A stretch of 64,000 nt of DNA, from NCBI RefSeq assembly GCF_030719035.1, contig NZ_CP132203.1, positions 930,001 through 994,000 of the forward strand, in the 5' to 3' direction. Positions 8,144 to 17,800 of the stretch are shown one piece after another. Source of the DNA: Hahella sp. HNIBRBA332 (GTDB lineage: Bacteria > Pseudomonadota > Gammaproteobacteria > Pseudomonadales > Oleiphilaceae). The stretch's first letter is position 1. Every line of letters starts with the position of its first letter. Under the pieces are notes generated by a model, which was given only the letters and a program-made list of their open reading frames with translations, had not been told where the DNA came from and did not search any database. Both the position numbers and the translations under genes were made by a program.

Positions 8144-8175
8144 ATATGGAATATCATATATATGATATTCCATAT
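8144..8175. promoter_or_regulatory. 32-bp perfect palindrome, probable ArsR operator/promoter
   Basis: The 32 bases form an uninterrupted perfect inverted repeat, with an AT-rich core flanked by GGAA/TTCC arms, 21-52 bases upstream of the arsR start. ArsR-family repressors bind such AT-rich dyads overlapping their promoter. A weaker AT-rich dyad lies before the arsI-like gene at about 7729-7750 and could be a second site. Confidence 0.75.
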
Positions 8176-8292
8176 GTATCAACACTAAAGAAGTGGGACA
8201 GATGCGTGCTGAAAGTCACAAGGCGTGAGGAGGTGTGAGGAAGTGTAAGGAGGAGAGAAGAATGTAACGGTAGAGAGAAAAGTAAAAATACA

Positions 8293-8313
8293 GGGCGCTG
8301 CTTGCGAGCGCCC
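8293..8313 (-). terminator. terminator of the DMT transporter gene
   Basis: Stem of GGGCGCT with AGCGCCC and a seven-base loop. On the minus strand it is followed within a few bases by a T-rich tract. It lies 17 bases beyond the stop of the EamA gene. The stretch 8220-8260 on its right is a G-rich run of short GTGAGGA-like repeats with no coding content. Confidence 0.6.
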
Positions 8314-8330
8314 AGAGGGAGGCCCAATCT

Positions 8331-9212
8331 CTATTGCGCAGCCGCCAGCTTCGGCTTGATTAAGCTGTTGGTCAGCGCCGTGCCGGCGAACACTACAAGG
8401 CAGCCGCTCAGCATATAAATCGTGACAGGCTCATCGAGTACGACATAACCCCAGAACATGGCGAACACTGGAATCAAATAGGTCACGGTGACCGTTTTGG
8501 TCGGACCGATACGGGAGAGCAAGCCATAGAAAATGATGTACGCCAGGGCGGTGGAGAAAACGCCCATAACGATCACTGAGATCCAGGCGGCGGCGGAAAT
8601 ATCTCCTTGCGGCATATAACTCCAGGTGAACGGGGCCAACGCCAGTGCGGCGGCGATCTGGCTGGCGGCGGCCAGCACCATAGGCTGCACGCCAGTGAGA
8701 AAGCGCTTGGTGTAATTGGCTGAGAAGCCGTAGCTGAGGGTGGCGGTCAAGGCGGCCATAATCGCCAGGGTGGGACCGGTCAGCGAGAATTCGCCTTTAC
8801 TGACGATCAGGATGGAAACCCCAAGAAATCCGATCAACAGCCCCATTGTTTGCCAGCGGTTAAGCCAGTCTCCCAGCCAGAGCGCGGCGATGATGGCGCT
8901 CCATAAAGGCACGGCGGCGTTCAGAATGGAGGTGAAGCCGGCGCTCACGTGCAGTGTGGCGAAGCCTAACAGGACGAAGGGCAGGGCGGAGTTGCTTACT
9001 CCCAGGAAGATATAGTGGGGCGCATGAGCCCAGCGTACTTGATGTCGATACTTGACCAGCATAATGGGCGTCAGGCAGAGCGCGGCGATGGTAATGCGCA
9101 ACTGCACCATCGCGACCGGACCGAATTCCGGCGCCGCGATACGCATGAACAGGAAGGAGGCGCCCCATAATCCTGCGAGGGCGAGCAGGTTGATCAAGTC
9201 TTTCTTTTCCAT
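8331..9212 (-). CDS. DMT-superfamily EamA transporter
   Basis: A 293-residue inner-membrane protein with ten predicted helices arranged as two EamA repeats (about residues 8-140 and 150-285). The first helix has the usual LWGASFLFMRIAAPE start, and an FxTALAYIIFYGLL stretch near residue 230 is typical of drug/metabolite exporters. Known relatives export amino acids, metabolites or drugs; the substrate is not evident here. It stands alone, followed by its own terminator, so no pathway can be assigned from neighbours. Confidence 0.88.
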   Translation of the reverse strand: MEKKDLINLLALAGLWGASFLFMRIAAPEFGPVAMVQLRITIAALCLTPIMLVKYRHQVRWAHAPHYIFLGVSNSALPFVLLGFATLHVSAGFTSILNAAVPLWSAIIAALWLGDWLNRWQTMGLLIGFLGVSILIVSKGEFSLTGPTLAIMAALTATLSYGFSANYTKRFLTGVQPMVLAAASQIAAALALAPFTWSYMPQGDISAAAWISVIVMGVFSTALAYIIFYGLLSRIGPTKTVTVTYLIPVFAMFWGYVVLDEPVTIYMLSGCLVVFAGTALTNSLIKPKLAAAQ

Positions 9213-9304
9213 TGTCGACGCTCATGCAGATACGGCTGAAAGTGGCAGCATGTCTTCTTTTGCAAGCCAATGATATAGGTGAAAATATCCGGTTATTAAA
9301 GGGC

Positions 9305-9787
9305 TCAGAATGGTGCTTTTTCCAGCTCTAAAAGCGCTTGCTTTCTATGCAATCCACCGGCGTAACCGGTCAATGAACCATTGCCGCCGATGACGCGGTG
9401 ACAGGGAATAATGACGGAGAGGGGGTTACGTCCTACCGCCGCGCCGACCGCTCGCGTGGCGCTGGGACGCCCCAAAAAGTTGGCGATCTGCTGGTAGGTA
9501 GAGAGCCGACCCGACTCAATATCCGACAGGGCGCGCCATACCTCCTGCTGAAACGCGGTGCCTTTGGGCGCCAGCGGTAAATCGAAACGCTGTAACTGGC
9601 CGGCGAAGTAGAGCTCAAGCTGGCGCGCCGCCTCCTGCAAAACGGTGCAATCAGGATTATGACGCCATGATGGAGTCAGCTCCGGGTAGTATTTCTGGCC
9701 ATCGAAATAGCAACCGGTAAGCTCGTTATTCTGAGCGGCCAGACGAACGCGCCCCAAGGGCGAGTCAATATCGATATAGTCAATCAT
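9305..9787 (-). CDS. ogt: methylated-DNA-protein-cysteine methyltransferase Ogt
   Basis: A 160-residue suicide repair protein that moves the methyl group from O6-methylguanine or O4-methylthymine to its own cysteine. The acceptor motif IIPCHRVIG is intact, with Cys129. The DNA-binding helix with SATRAVGAAVGRNP lies before it. The ATG at 9787 overlaps the last codons of the upstream Ada-AlkA gene by eight bases, so the two are translationally coupled. Together they repair the main O- and N-alkyl lesions, with the fused Ada domain as likely sensor and activator. Confidence 0.93.
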   Translation of the reverse strand: MIDYIDIDSPLGRVRLAAQNNELTGCYFDGQKYYPELTPSWRHNPDCTVLQEAARQLELYFAGQLQRFDLPLAPKGTAFQQEVWRALSDIESGRLSTYQQIANFLGRPSATRAVGAAVGRNPLSVIIPCHRVIGGNGSLTGYAGGLHRKQALLELEKAPF

Positions 9788-11234
9788 GGGATATCTCCAA
9801 ACTTCTCCATAAATGCATGACGGCGTATCCGCGCCAAGGTCGCCAGTCCTCCGCCGTCAGCGCCGCCTGTTTGGCGTCTACGCCGCCCAGGGCTTTGCGC
9901 ACGCCCACATCGGAGGCGGGAAAGCCGTCGGGCCAGGACATGGCGCGCAGAGCGATATATTGGGCTGTCCAGTCGCCAATGCCTGGAATGGCGTGCAACC
10001 GTTTTATTTCCTGCTCCACATTGGTGGCTGGAGTCAGGGTTAATTCGCCACGCAGCATCGCAGCGGCGATTTCCTGAATGGCGCGTACTCGCGTTCGGAT
10101 CACGCCAAGGGAAGCCAGTTCCTCAATGGGCAGGTCGACCAGCGTCGCAGCGTTGGGAAAAGCGCGGTGGATCTCCGGAAATGGGGTATCGATAGGCTCG
10201 CCGAATTTGTCCACCAGCCTGGCCAGTAACGTCCGCGCCGCCGCGACGGTAATCTGTTGTCCGAGAATGGCGCGCACGGCGATTTCAAAGCCGTCCATGC
10301 CGCCGGGAATGCGTAATCCGGGGTCGCCTTGCGCCAGCGTTCCCAACACTTTATTGATCTCCTGCGGGACGCAGGAAACATCGAAAAAGGCGCGCAGACG
10401 ATTAATGAGGTAGCCAATGTGGCGACTGAGCGTACTGTCCAAGCGTATGCGGATGCGAGCGGCCTCTGCTTCGTGGCTGGCCTCAAACCAGCCCACGACG
10501 GGGTTCTCTTCTGCTTCAACTCTGACAATCCTTCGATAACGTCCGTCGACGACTGCGTCCACGCCGGCAATGGTTCTGGCGTTGAGAAAGTTGAGCAGGG
10601 CGTCCCAGGCGTAAGGTGGACGGTAGGGCATCTCAAAGCTGATCATATCGGTCTGCGATGGCGCTGAACGTCGCCGCACCTTGGATGGGATCAGGCTGTA
10701 GTGCTTTTGAAACAGGTCATTAAAGCGGCGGGTGCTGTTGAACCCGGCCGCCAGCGCCACATCCGTCATGGACAAGTCGCTCTCTGTCAGTAGCTGCTTG
10801 GCCAGCAACAGACGATGCGTTTGTGAATACTGAATAGGCGACACGCCGAACTCGTTCTGAAACAGATCACGCAGATAGCGGTCGCTGACGCCAATCCGCG
10901 CAGCCAGTTGCGCCAGTGAACGTCCACGCAGAAACCCTTGCTCAATCAGGTTGGAGGCGGCGCGGGCGAGCTGCCGCTTGCTATCCACCGCCGCCAGTCC
11001 GGGAGCGAGTTCCGGCCGGCATTTCAAACAGGGACGAAAGCCGCCGTTTTCCGCTGCTGCGGCGCTACGGAAAAACAACGTATTTTCCTTCTTTGGCTTA
11101 CGGACGGCGCAGACGGGTCGGCAATACACACCGGTGCTGGTGACGCCGACAAAAAAGCAGCCGTCAAAGCGCTGGTCTCTGCTGATCAGAGCGTTATAAC
11201 AGGTATCATGGTCGAGGTTGGCGTTTGTCATCAT
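9780..11234 (-). CDS. alkA: Ada-type methyl-sensing regulator fused to AlkA 3-methyladenine glycosylase
   Basis: A fusion of about 484 residues. First comes an Ada zinc/phosphotriester domain with the four-Cys pattern CF, CRPVC and CLKC. It accepts methyl from DNA phosphates and so switches on activation. Next is a two-helix-turn-helix AraC module (SLAQLAARIGVSDRYLRDLF and DVALAAGFNSTRRFNDLF). The remainder is an AlkA N-domain and HhH-GPD glycosylase with PGIGDWTAQYIALRA and the catalytic aspartate in PASDVGVRKAL. It would regulate ada-response genes and excise alkylated bases. I placed the start at the ATG pair 11234/11231; a TTG at 11255 is less likely. The gene overlaps ogt. Confidence 0.92.
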   Translation of the reverse strand: MMTNANLDHDTCYNALISRDQRFDGCFFVGVTSTGVYCRPVCAVRKPKKENTLFFRSAAAAENGGFRPCLKCRPELAPGLAAVDSKRQLARAASNLIEQGFLRGRSLAQLAARIGVSDRYLRDLFQNEFGVSPIQYSQTHRLLLAKQLLTESDLSMTDVALAAGFNSTRRFNDLFQKHYSLIPSKVRRRSAPSQTDMISFEMPYRPPYAWDALLNFLNARTIAGVDAVVDGRYRRIVRVEAEENPVVGWFEASHEAEAARIRIRLDSTLSRHIGYLINRLRAFFDVSCVPQEINKVLGTLAQGDPGLRIPGGMDGFEIAVRAILGQQITVAAARTLLARLVDKFGEPIDTPFPEIHRAFPNAATLVDLPIEELASLGVIRTRVRAIQEIAAAMLRGELTLTPATNVEQEIKRLHAIPGIGDWTAQYIALRAMSWPDGFPASDVGVRKALGGVDAKQAALTAEDWRPWRGYAVMHLWRSLEISHD

Positions 11235-11390
11235 AGAGGCTATGCTAGTCCTCAATACGAAGCCTGTCTCGCCATTTTCGGAACTGTTGTTTTTTCATTC
11301 CCGACAGACCGTTTTTCACTTCAGGCAGTTCGTTGTATTATCCGGAAGACCGGTCCCTGCAATTGCGCTGAATGATAACCAGGAGCTTAT

Positions 11391-11627
11391 ATGGCCTATA
11401 CGCCCGAGCTGATTGACGAAATCGAGATCCTCGCTAAATACAATCTCACCACGACCCAGGAAGGGCTAAAAGTGCACCAGACTGCAGGGCAGAAAATGGT
11501 GACGGCGGCGAAAAGGCTGCATGCGAAAGGGCTGATCACCCAGGCGGACGGCGGCTATCTTACCAGCCTCGGCCACGACGCGGCGGAACACGCCCAGGCC
11601 CTGCTGACCATATTGAAGCCGGTTTGA
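11391..11627 (+). CDS. TIGR02647-like small conserved protein
   Basis: A 78-residue protein with a strong AGGAG box before the ATG. As remembered, it resembles the small proteobacterial family TIGR02647, having the block QxGLKVHxxA, then RLHAKGLITQADGGYLTSLG and a closing HAQALLTIL. The middle looks like a small winged-helix (helix, turn, beta wing GGYLTSLG), so nucleic-acid binding is plausible but unproven. It reads divergently from the Ada-AlkA gene and convergently with the methyltransferase next door. Confidence 0.75.
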   Translation: MAYTPELIDEIEILAKYNLTTTQEGLKVHQTAGQKMVTAAKRLHAKGLITQADGGYLTSLGHDAAEHAQALLTILKPV

Positions 11628-11640
11628 GTGTCTCCGGGGC

Positions 11641-13071
11641 TCAGCAGGCGCTGAGTCCCGATTCATTGGTGCTGTCCTTCTGCCGACGCCCCACAAGCAA
11701 AATATTCCTCGGCGTTATCTCGCGACTACAAAACTCCCGCATTGTCACCTCATAGCCCTGCTCTTGCAGAAACAGAGCGCGATCAAGCGCCAGCCAGATT
11801 TCCAGTGGGCGGCGAAACAGATGTCTCACCAGTTCTATTCTGCGCACTTCGCGATAACGAGAGCGGCCAGCTGCTGCGAACTGAACGTAGTCGATATCCT
11901 CAGGCAATATGAGTTGTTTTTCCTGCGCCGCCCATGCGCAGAAGGCGGTGAAGTCGCCATTCAGCATCGCTTTGGGAAGCGATGGCGTGGGAAGGTATTC
12001 GTCTTTATTGCGTAATTGACGCTGTAGCGCGTCGAATCCGAGACGCCATTGGCTTTCCTTCTCTCTCTGTGCGCGTTCTTTCGCTGAAGCGGTCACTGTC
12101 TCCTGCACCGAGAGGGAAACGTCTTTCAATGACAAGGTTAGACTGGCTTGACGGGCGGCTGCGGAGAGCGGCTGGTAATGTGCGCCGAGACAGAGTTTAT
12201 GGTAGCAACATGGCGCGATGGCGAGGCCATCCGCCGCACCCTCCACACAGGCGCGCAACAGGTTGACGTGTAACTGCCCGCAAGCGTGAAGACCCAGGCG
12301 CCACCCTCCGCGATACTCCTCCTTATAGGAATCGAACGGCTGTAGCAAGTCCTGTCGAACATAGCGGATCGGCAATTTCTGCTTATCAGCCAATGCCTGT
12401 CCGCTCTCACATAATTGCGCGTCCAGTTCAAAACAATACATCGTCACGTCGTTGGCGCCCGTGATGGCGCGAGCGAGGTGGCCTTTGCCTGAGCACCAGT
12501 CGTGAACGCGTCCGCTCAGCGGCGGAAGGGCGGCGGCGAAGGCGGTAACCTGCCGCCATTTGCGTCCGGGCGCATGCACGGCGTCAAAAGACGAAAATGT
12601 CAAAGGACGACTTGACGCAGCGACCAACTCACTGGCCCGCAACAACTCCTGCAGCCAGGGAAAAAATGGCTGAGCAATGTCCTGAAACCGGGCTGGTTCG
12701 GTGGAGCAGATGTCGACCTCTGCATCGGACAGACGACTGACCGCGTTATAGAGTTCCGGATGCGCATGGCGCCAACTCGGATGGACTGTTTCAAAAGGGC
12801 GCGGCTTCCAAAAATAGTCATGCTCGGCGAGCAGGGCGTCGAGGGATTGGAAGCGTTGAAGCAGATCCAGATCGCCCCGCTCAGAGAGGGCGTCAGGATG
12901 CAGCGGGACAGCGGCTGGCATTAAGTTTAATAATTGATCAGGTGGAAGGTGCGCAGATTTTATAGCGAATTCGGTGTTTGGCAAGTGAAATGTTAATGCC
13001 TGATAACGTGAAAGTCCTTGGTGGAGGAGCGCTTCGCCGTGACCTTGCGCGCGCCTTTCGTTATATTGCAC
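11641..13071 (-). CDS. SAM-dependent methyltransferase (GSTCD/Methyltransf_32-like)
   Basis: Up to 476 residues. A SAM-binding motif, DWCSGKGHLAR, occurs about residue 190. It is followed by a CFELDAQLCESG segment and, near residue 280, by IAPCCYHKL, a cysteine-containing loop typical of the RNA/small-molecule methyltransferase group related to human GSTCD. The N-terminal 150 residues resemble no domain I know. Substrate unknown. The longest frame starts with GTG at 13071 without a clear ribosome site. A start at the ATG at 12921 is possible and would free the region for the uraA promoter. Confidence 0.7.
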   Translation of the reverse strand: MQYNERRAQGHGEALLHQGLSRYQALTFHLPNTEFAIKSAHLPPDQLLNLMPAAVPLHPDALSERGDLDLLQRFQSLDALLAEHDYFWKPRPFETVHPSWRHAHPELYNAVSRLSDAEVDICSTEPARFQDIAQPFFPWLQELLRASELVAASSRPLTFSSFDAVHAPGRKWRQVTAFAAALPPLSGRVHDWCSGKGHLARAITGANDVTMYCFELDAQLCESGQALADKQKLPIRYVRQDLLQPFDSYKEEYRGGWRLGLHACGQLHVNLLRACVEGAADGLAIAPCCYHKLCLGAHYQPLSAAARQASLTLSLKDVSLSVQETVTASAKERAQREKESQWRLGFDALQRQLRNKDEYLPTPSLPKAMLNGDFTAFCAWAAQEKQLILPEDIDYVQFAAAGRSRYREVRRIELVRHLFRRPLEIWLALDRALFLQEQGYEVTMREFCSREITPRNILLVGRRQKDSTNESGLSAC

Positions 13072-13124
13072 GGGTTTTGCTTAAGCCAAAAAACACACTC
13101 GCTTTTTCAGGTAGGAAGATATCC

Positions 13125-14390
13125 ATGATGAGTACGACCGAACCGCTATGGAAACAGATGCTGGCCGGCGCGCAAATGCTATTTGTCGCATTTGGCGCAC
13201 TGGTGTTGATGCCTCTCATTACCGGACTGGATACCAATGTCGCATTATTCACCGCCGGCATGGGCACCTTGTTGTTCCACCTGATTACCGGCGGCCAGGT
13301 TCCTATCTTTCTGGCTTCTTCATTTGCTTTTATCGCGCCGATTATGGCGGCGAAATCCACTTTCGGGTTGCCCGCCACTATGGGAGGGCTGATCGCCGCT
13401 GGTCTGACCTACATGGTTTTGAGCGCAGCGGTGAAGTTCAGAGGAACCGGATTTCTGGACCGTTTATTGCCGCCGGTGGTGGTGGGGCCGGTGATCATGT
13501 CCATAGGTTTGGGCCTGGCGCCGGTGGCCGCCAACATGGCGATGGGCAAAAGCGGTAATGGCGCTCTACAGTTGGTGCCCTACGATACGGCATTGATGAT
13601 ATCCCTGCCTGCGCTGGCGTTGACATTGGTGGTGGCGGTCATGGGCAAGGGGCTGTTGCGTTTGTTGCCGATATTGTGCGGCGTGGCGTTTGGATATGCG
13701 TTGTCGTGGATTTTCGGCGTGGTGGATATGACTCCAGTTCTCAACGCTGATTGGATTGGGCTGCCCGCTTTTGTGGCGCCGGAGTTCAGTTGGGGAGCGA
13801 TTCTGTTCATGATACCTGTCGCGTTGGCGCCGGCCGTGGAGCATATCGGCGATATTCTGGCGATCAGCTCGGTCACTGGCAAAAACTACCTGCAAAAGCC
13901 AGGCTTGCATCGCACTCTGCTCGGCGATGGCGTGGCCACCTCCGTCGCGGCGGCGTTTGGCGGGCCGCCCAATACGACCTACTCAGAGGTGACGGGCGCT
14001 GTGATGCTGACCAAAAACTACAATCCCAAAATCATGATCTGGGCGGCGGTCATCGCTATCGCGTTGGCGTTTATCGGCAAATTCGGCGCGGCGTTGCAGA
14101 CGATTCCGGTCCCCGTGATGGGAGGCATATTGTGTCTGCTGTTCGGTTCTATCGCCGCGGTGGGAATGAATTCACTGATTCGCCATCAGGTGGATTTGAG
14201 TGAAGCCCGTAATCTGGTGATAGTCGGCGTCACGCTGGTGTTCGGGATTGGCGGTATGGTGATAGGAGATGGAGAGTTGGGTCTGAAGGGAATATCACTG
14301 TGCGCATTCGTCGCGATTATTCTGAATGTGCTATTGCCGATGCCCGCTGGGCGGCAGGAGCATATTGAGCGGGTAGAGGATATGATCTGA
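13125..14390 (+). CDS. uraA: uracil permease (NCS2 family)
   Basis: A 421-residue inner-membrane proton symporter of the NCS2 nucleobase family with 14 predicted segments. Seen: QVPIFLASSFAFIAP near residue 65, GPVIMSIGLGLAP around 120 and the EHIGD segment (about 245) with the conserved acidic residue. The signature GGPPNTTYSEVTGAV follows near 285. These agree with UraA rather than the xanthine/uric acid branch. The ATG at 13125 has an AGGA box at the right distance. Uracil uptake feeds pyrimidine salvage. A strong terminator follows. Confidence 0.88.
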   Translation: MMSTTEPLWKQMLAGAQMLFVAFGALVLMPLITGLDTNVALFTAGMGTLLFHLITGGQVPIFLASSFAFIAPIMAAKSTFGLPATMGGLIAAGLTYMVLSAAVKFRGTGFLDRLLPPVVVGPVIMSIGLGLAPVAANMAMGKSGNGALQLVPYDTALMISLPALALTLVVAVMGKGLLRLLPILCGVAFGYALSWIFGVVDMTPVLNADWIGLPAFVAPEFSWGAILFMIPVALAPAVEHIGDILAISSVTGKNYLQKPGLHRTLLGDGVATSVAAAFGGPPNTTYSEVTGAVMLTKNYNPKIMIWAAVIAIALAFIGKFGAALQTIPVPVMGGILCLLFGSIAAVGMNSLIRHQVDLSEARNLVIVGVTLVFGIGGMVIGDGELGLKGISLCAFVAIILNVLLPMPAGRQEHIERVEDMI

Positions 14391-14399
14391 TCACGGTGA

Positions 14400-14420
14400 G
14401 GGCGGCATTGGCCGCCCTTT
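14400..14420 (+). terminator. Rho-independent terminator after uraA
   Basis: Seven-base-pair stem GGGCGGC/GCCGCCC with an ATTG loop, followed by a run of T, ten bases after the uraA stop. Confidence 0.85.
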
Positions 14421-14438
14421 TATTAATCTGGCGTCCTA

Positions 14439-14822
14439 TCAATGGGAATGAGGAACGGGAACATGATAGATGTCGCCTCCCACTTCCAACACATAATATT
14501 CTGGCGAGCCTCTGTAGCGCATAATCATCATGGACTTGGCGGCCTCAATATAGTGAGCTTCCACTTTAAGGGGCAGTTTTGCGTTAGGACGCATTTCCTC
14601 GCCTTTTTCGTTCAGTACTACCATCCTGCCGTCACTGGTCATCGTAATCCTGAATGACGCATATTTGTCCACATTTTTAGGGTCGTGTTTTTCCCCGGTA
14701 TTCGGATGGTTAGGGAAATTTGGGTCTCCGTCGCTGGGTTTGGTTCCCGGAGTATGAGCGCAGGCGCTGAGGGAAAGGGAAGATCCCAAAGCAAGGGTGT
14801 AAAGCAGCTTCATCATTCTCAT
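14439..14822 (-). CDS. small lipoprotein, unknown function
   Basis: A 127-residue lipoprotein. A hydrophobic signal peptide ends in the lipobox LSAC, so Cys21 would be lipidated. I chose the ATG at 14822 because AGGAG lies six bases before it. The mature part begins with a Pro/Asn/Asp-rich linker and then a compact beta-rich domain, with no known motif. The His-rich end (HVPVPHSH) might bind metal. It lies only 29 bases downstream of the FecR-TPR-barrel gene on the same strand, so it is probably co-transcribed and acts at the same envelope site. Confidence 0.65.
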   Translation of the reverse strand: MRMMKLLYTLALGSSLSLSACAHTPGTKPSDGDPNFPNHPNTGEKHDPKNVDKYASFRITMTSDGRMVVLNEKGEEMRPNAKLPLKVEAHYIEAAKSMMIMRYRGSPEYYVLEVGGDIYHVPVPHSH

Positions 14823-14851
14823 TATCATCTCCTTGTTTTTACGTTTTTTAT

Positions 14852-17800
14852 TTAGAAAGACAGCTGTATGCGGCTGTATAGGAATCTTTTCGGGTAATAC
14901 CCAGGATAATCCAGCTCACTGTTCAGGATTTCTTTGTTTTTATCAAAGATGTTGTCGACGCCAAACTGCAGCTCTCCGAAGCGGCGTGGCAATTTGTAAT
15001 CCAGGCGAATATTGAAGGTCCAAAGATGAGTGTCAAAGTCTCTTTGATCATCAGAGGCGAAAGAGGCCTTTATCTTTTGGTCAGTGTATATGCTCTCCAT
15101 TCGCATAGAGAGGTGTCTGGGGAGATAAAGCGTGACGCCTAATGGGAGGCTGTGTGTTTTCACTCGGTAAATAGACCCTGAGCTAAACTGCTTGTCCTCT
15201 AAATCCTGATCTTCATACTCGTAGGCGATATCCAGGGTGGCGGAAGAAGAAAGGGCGCCAAAGTAATAGAGTCTGTAGTTTTCAAACTCATGATGTGGTC
15301 TTTCCGGTTCTTCCTGTAGAAGCTTTGGACGAATATCTACGGTGCGTCGCATCGCTTCCAAGCCGGCGCCGAAGCGGCTACCAAGCTTATAATCCATTGC
15401 TGCGGCGTAGGTCTTTATATCTGAGCCATTAGGGTCGTCATACAGCTGATTGAAACCTAGGATATGCGCCGGCTCGATGGTGCGGTCTGCGGCAATATCG
15501 CGTTTGAGGGATCTATATGTCGCCAGTCGGAATGTAAGCTGTTCAGTTGGCGTGAATTCAACACCGAATTTGGGGGACCATTGTTTAATTTCGTCAGTGG
15601 CGCTGTCGCTAATATCGATGTCCGGTAACGGGAATGGAAAATCAAAGAAAGTGTTGCGCTCTACTTCAAGCCGCAAATTATCGTAGGTTGCGCCAATCAA
15701 TAGAAATACTGATTCTGACGGCTGGATTCCAAAATAGGTATATATATTTCGGTGGGTTATGTCGTCGTCGTTATTGATATATCCAGCAGGGTTCTGGATG
15801 TTCGTTTTCGTTTCAATCGAAGCCCTGCCAGCGCCTATTTGGGCATAGAAGTTTGAGGCGGTATGGATATATTGCACCTCGTAAGTACGCGGCTTACGGT
15901 CTGAAAAGGTATCTGCGGCAGCCAGCGCTTGCTCTTCCTCGAACTCCTGGCGAATAGCGGAAAACAGCCAACTGTTGTGATTGTCCAGGCGACTGGCTAA
16001 TCCAACTCTGTAGGTTTTCGTATCTACACTGCGGCTCTCTGGATCGGTGTCTGGGGCAATGGTTTTCAGTTTAAACAGATGATCATCTTTTTCAGCCTTC
16101 CGCGCTTCCAATTGAATGCTGATGGAAGGATGGACTTGCCATTGCAAAAGCCCGTTGTAGATATTCTGTTCCTGATCCAATCCGTTGCGGAAGCCATCGC
16201 TTTCATAGTGATACTGGCCGAAGCTGGCGCTCACCGGGCCCTGTAAGCCGGAGACGACGATGTCTTCTCCCCAGGTGTCGTCGCTGCCGACAAAGCCGTT
16301 GGTCAGACCGTAAACCCCATCTTGTAGAAACAAGGGATGGTATTCATTGACGCCGCTACGGGATGGGCCAAGTCCTTCCACGATAGGCAGTCCAGTCTCG
16401 TAGAGTTGCGGTTGCAGCGGATAAGCGGTGATGGGCTGCCAGAGTTGCGCCTGCATCAGTTCGGAAACCCGGGCGGCCTGATGATTGGGTTGCGACAGGT
16501 AGCGATCCGCCAGCAAACGATGGCCGTCGGCGCTGGTCGGATCTTGTCTGAGCGCTTCCCAGCCCTCTAAAAGCACCGCCTGGTCGAAGCCCGCTTCACC
16601 ATAGGCGCGAGCTAATGCTGCGCTGCGGGCGGCGGAGTCGCTTTGCAGCAGCCCGTCTGAACGGTACACGGCGCGATTGCGGTTCAGCTGCTTCGATTGT
16701 TCCAATTCTTCTATGGCTCCGACCGGATCATTGCTGAAGAGCTTGTTGACGCCCTCATAAAAGTATGGCGTTGGGTCCTGCGGATCGCGCTCTTTCGCCA
16801 GCAGCCACTGCTCATTGGCGTCGTCGCTGCGTTTTTCTTCAAAATAGGCGCGCCCCAGATAGCTGCGTAAGACGGCGTTGTTGGGGGACAGACTGACGGC
16901 GACTTCGAGGTCGTTGCGTCCTCCCTCCAGATCGCCGCTGCGTAATTTGGTCAGCCCCAGACCCAGCCAGGCGTCAGGAACGCCCGGGTCTGTTTTGATC
17001 GCGCTTTGGAAATGGGCGTCGGCGTCGGACAGTTTGTGTTCGAATAACGCAATAAATCCCGCAGCGATTTGAGCCTGAGGATGAGCGGGGGAGACTTCCG
17101 TTGCGCGTCCGGCTGCATATTTTGCATCGCTATATGCGCCGGAAGTAAGCTGAAGCTCAGCCAGACGGGTCCATGCGATGACGCTATGGGGCGCGCTCAC
17201 TGTCGCTCTTTCGGCGGCGGCAATGGCTTCCGGCAAATTTAAGTTAGCCTGCCAGGCGTAAGAGAGTGCGAGCTGTGCGGACGGGCTGTCAGCACGCAGG
17301 GTGACGGCGTCCTGCGCCAGTCGCAATGCCTGCTGAGATTGACTGTTGACCGCAGCGAGCACGGCTTTCATCGCCAGTGCGAGATGCCCCATGCGCTGAT
17401 CATCTTGCATGGGCCTTAAGAGATCGTCAGCTTCCTGTTGCTGCCCGGAAGTTAACAATATTGCAGCGCGGGCCAGCTTGATGGACGGCTCGTCAGTTGT
17501 GCTATTTGAATACTCGCGTAACGCTTGTAACGCCGCATCCGGGCGATTGCGGCCAGTCATTTCCTGGGCCTTGGTCAATGCGTCGGCGGCAGCGCCATCG
17601 CTTATGGCGACCAGCTCGGTCAGCACCGTGCCTGGAGGGTAATAAATCGCCCAGGCCACAGTGTCCTGCGTATTGACCTTTAAACTGCGCAGGTGCGCGC
17701 CCGCATCGCTGCGTGCTTGCTCGCCCTGGGTCAGCCTCTGGCGTTCCGTGTCGGTGAAAGCCAGCACTTTGCCCTCGATCACCGTGACGGAGCCGCTTTG

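Noticed and set aside
8220..8260. G-rich short repeats (GTGAGGA-like)
   Set aside because: Low-complexity, few and irregular; not a CRISPR or regular satellite.
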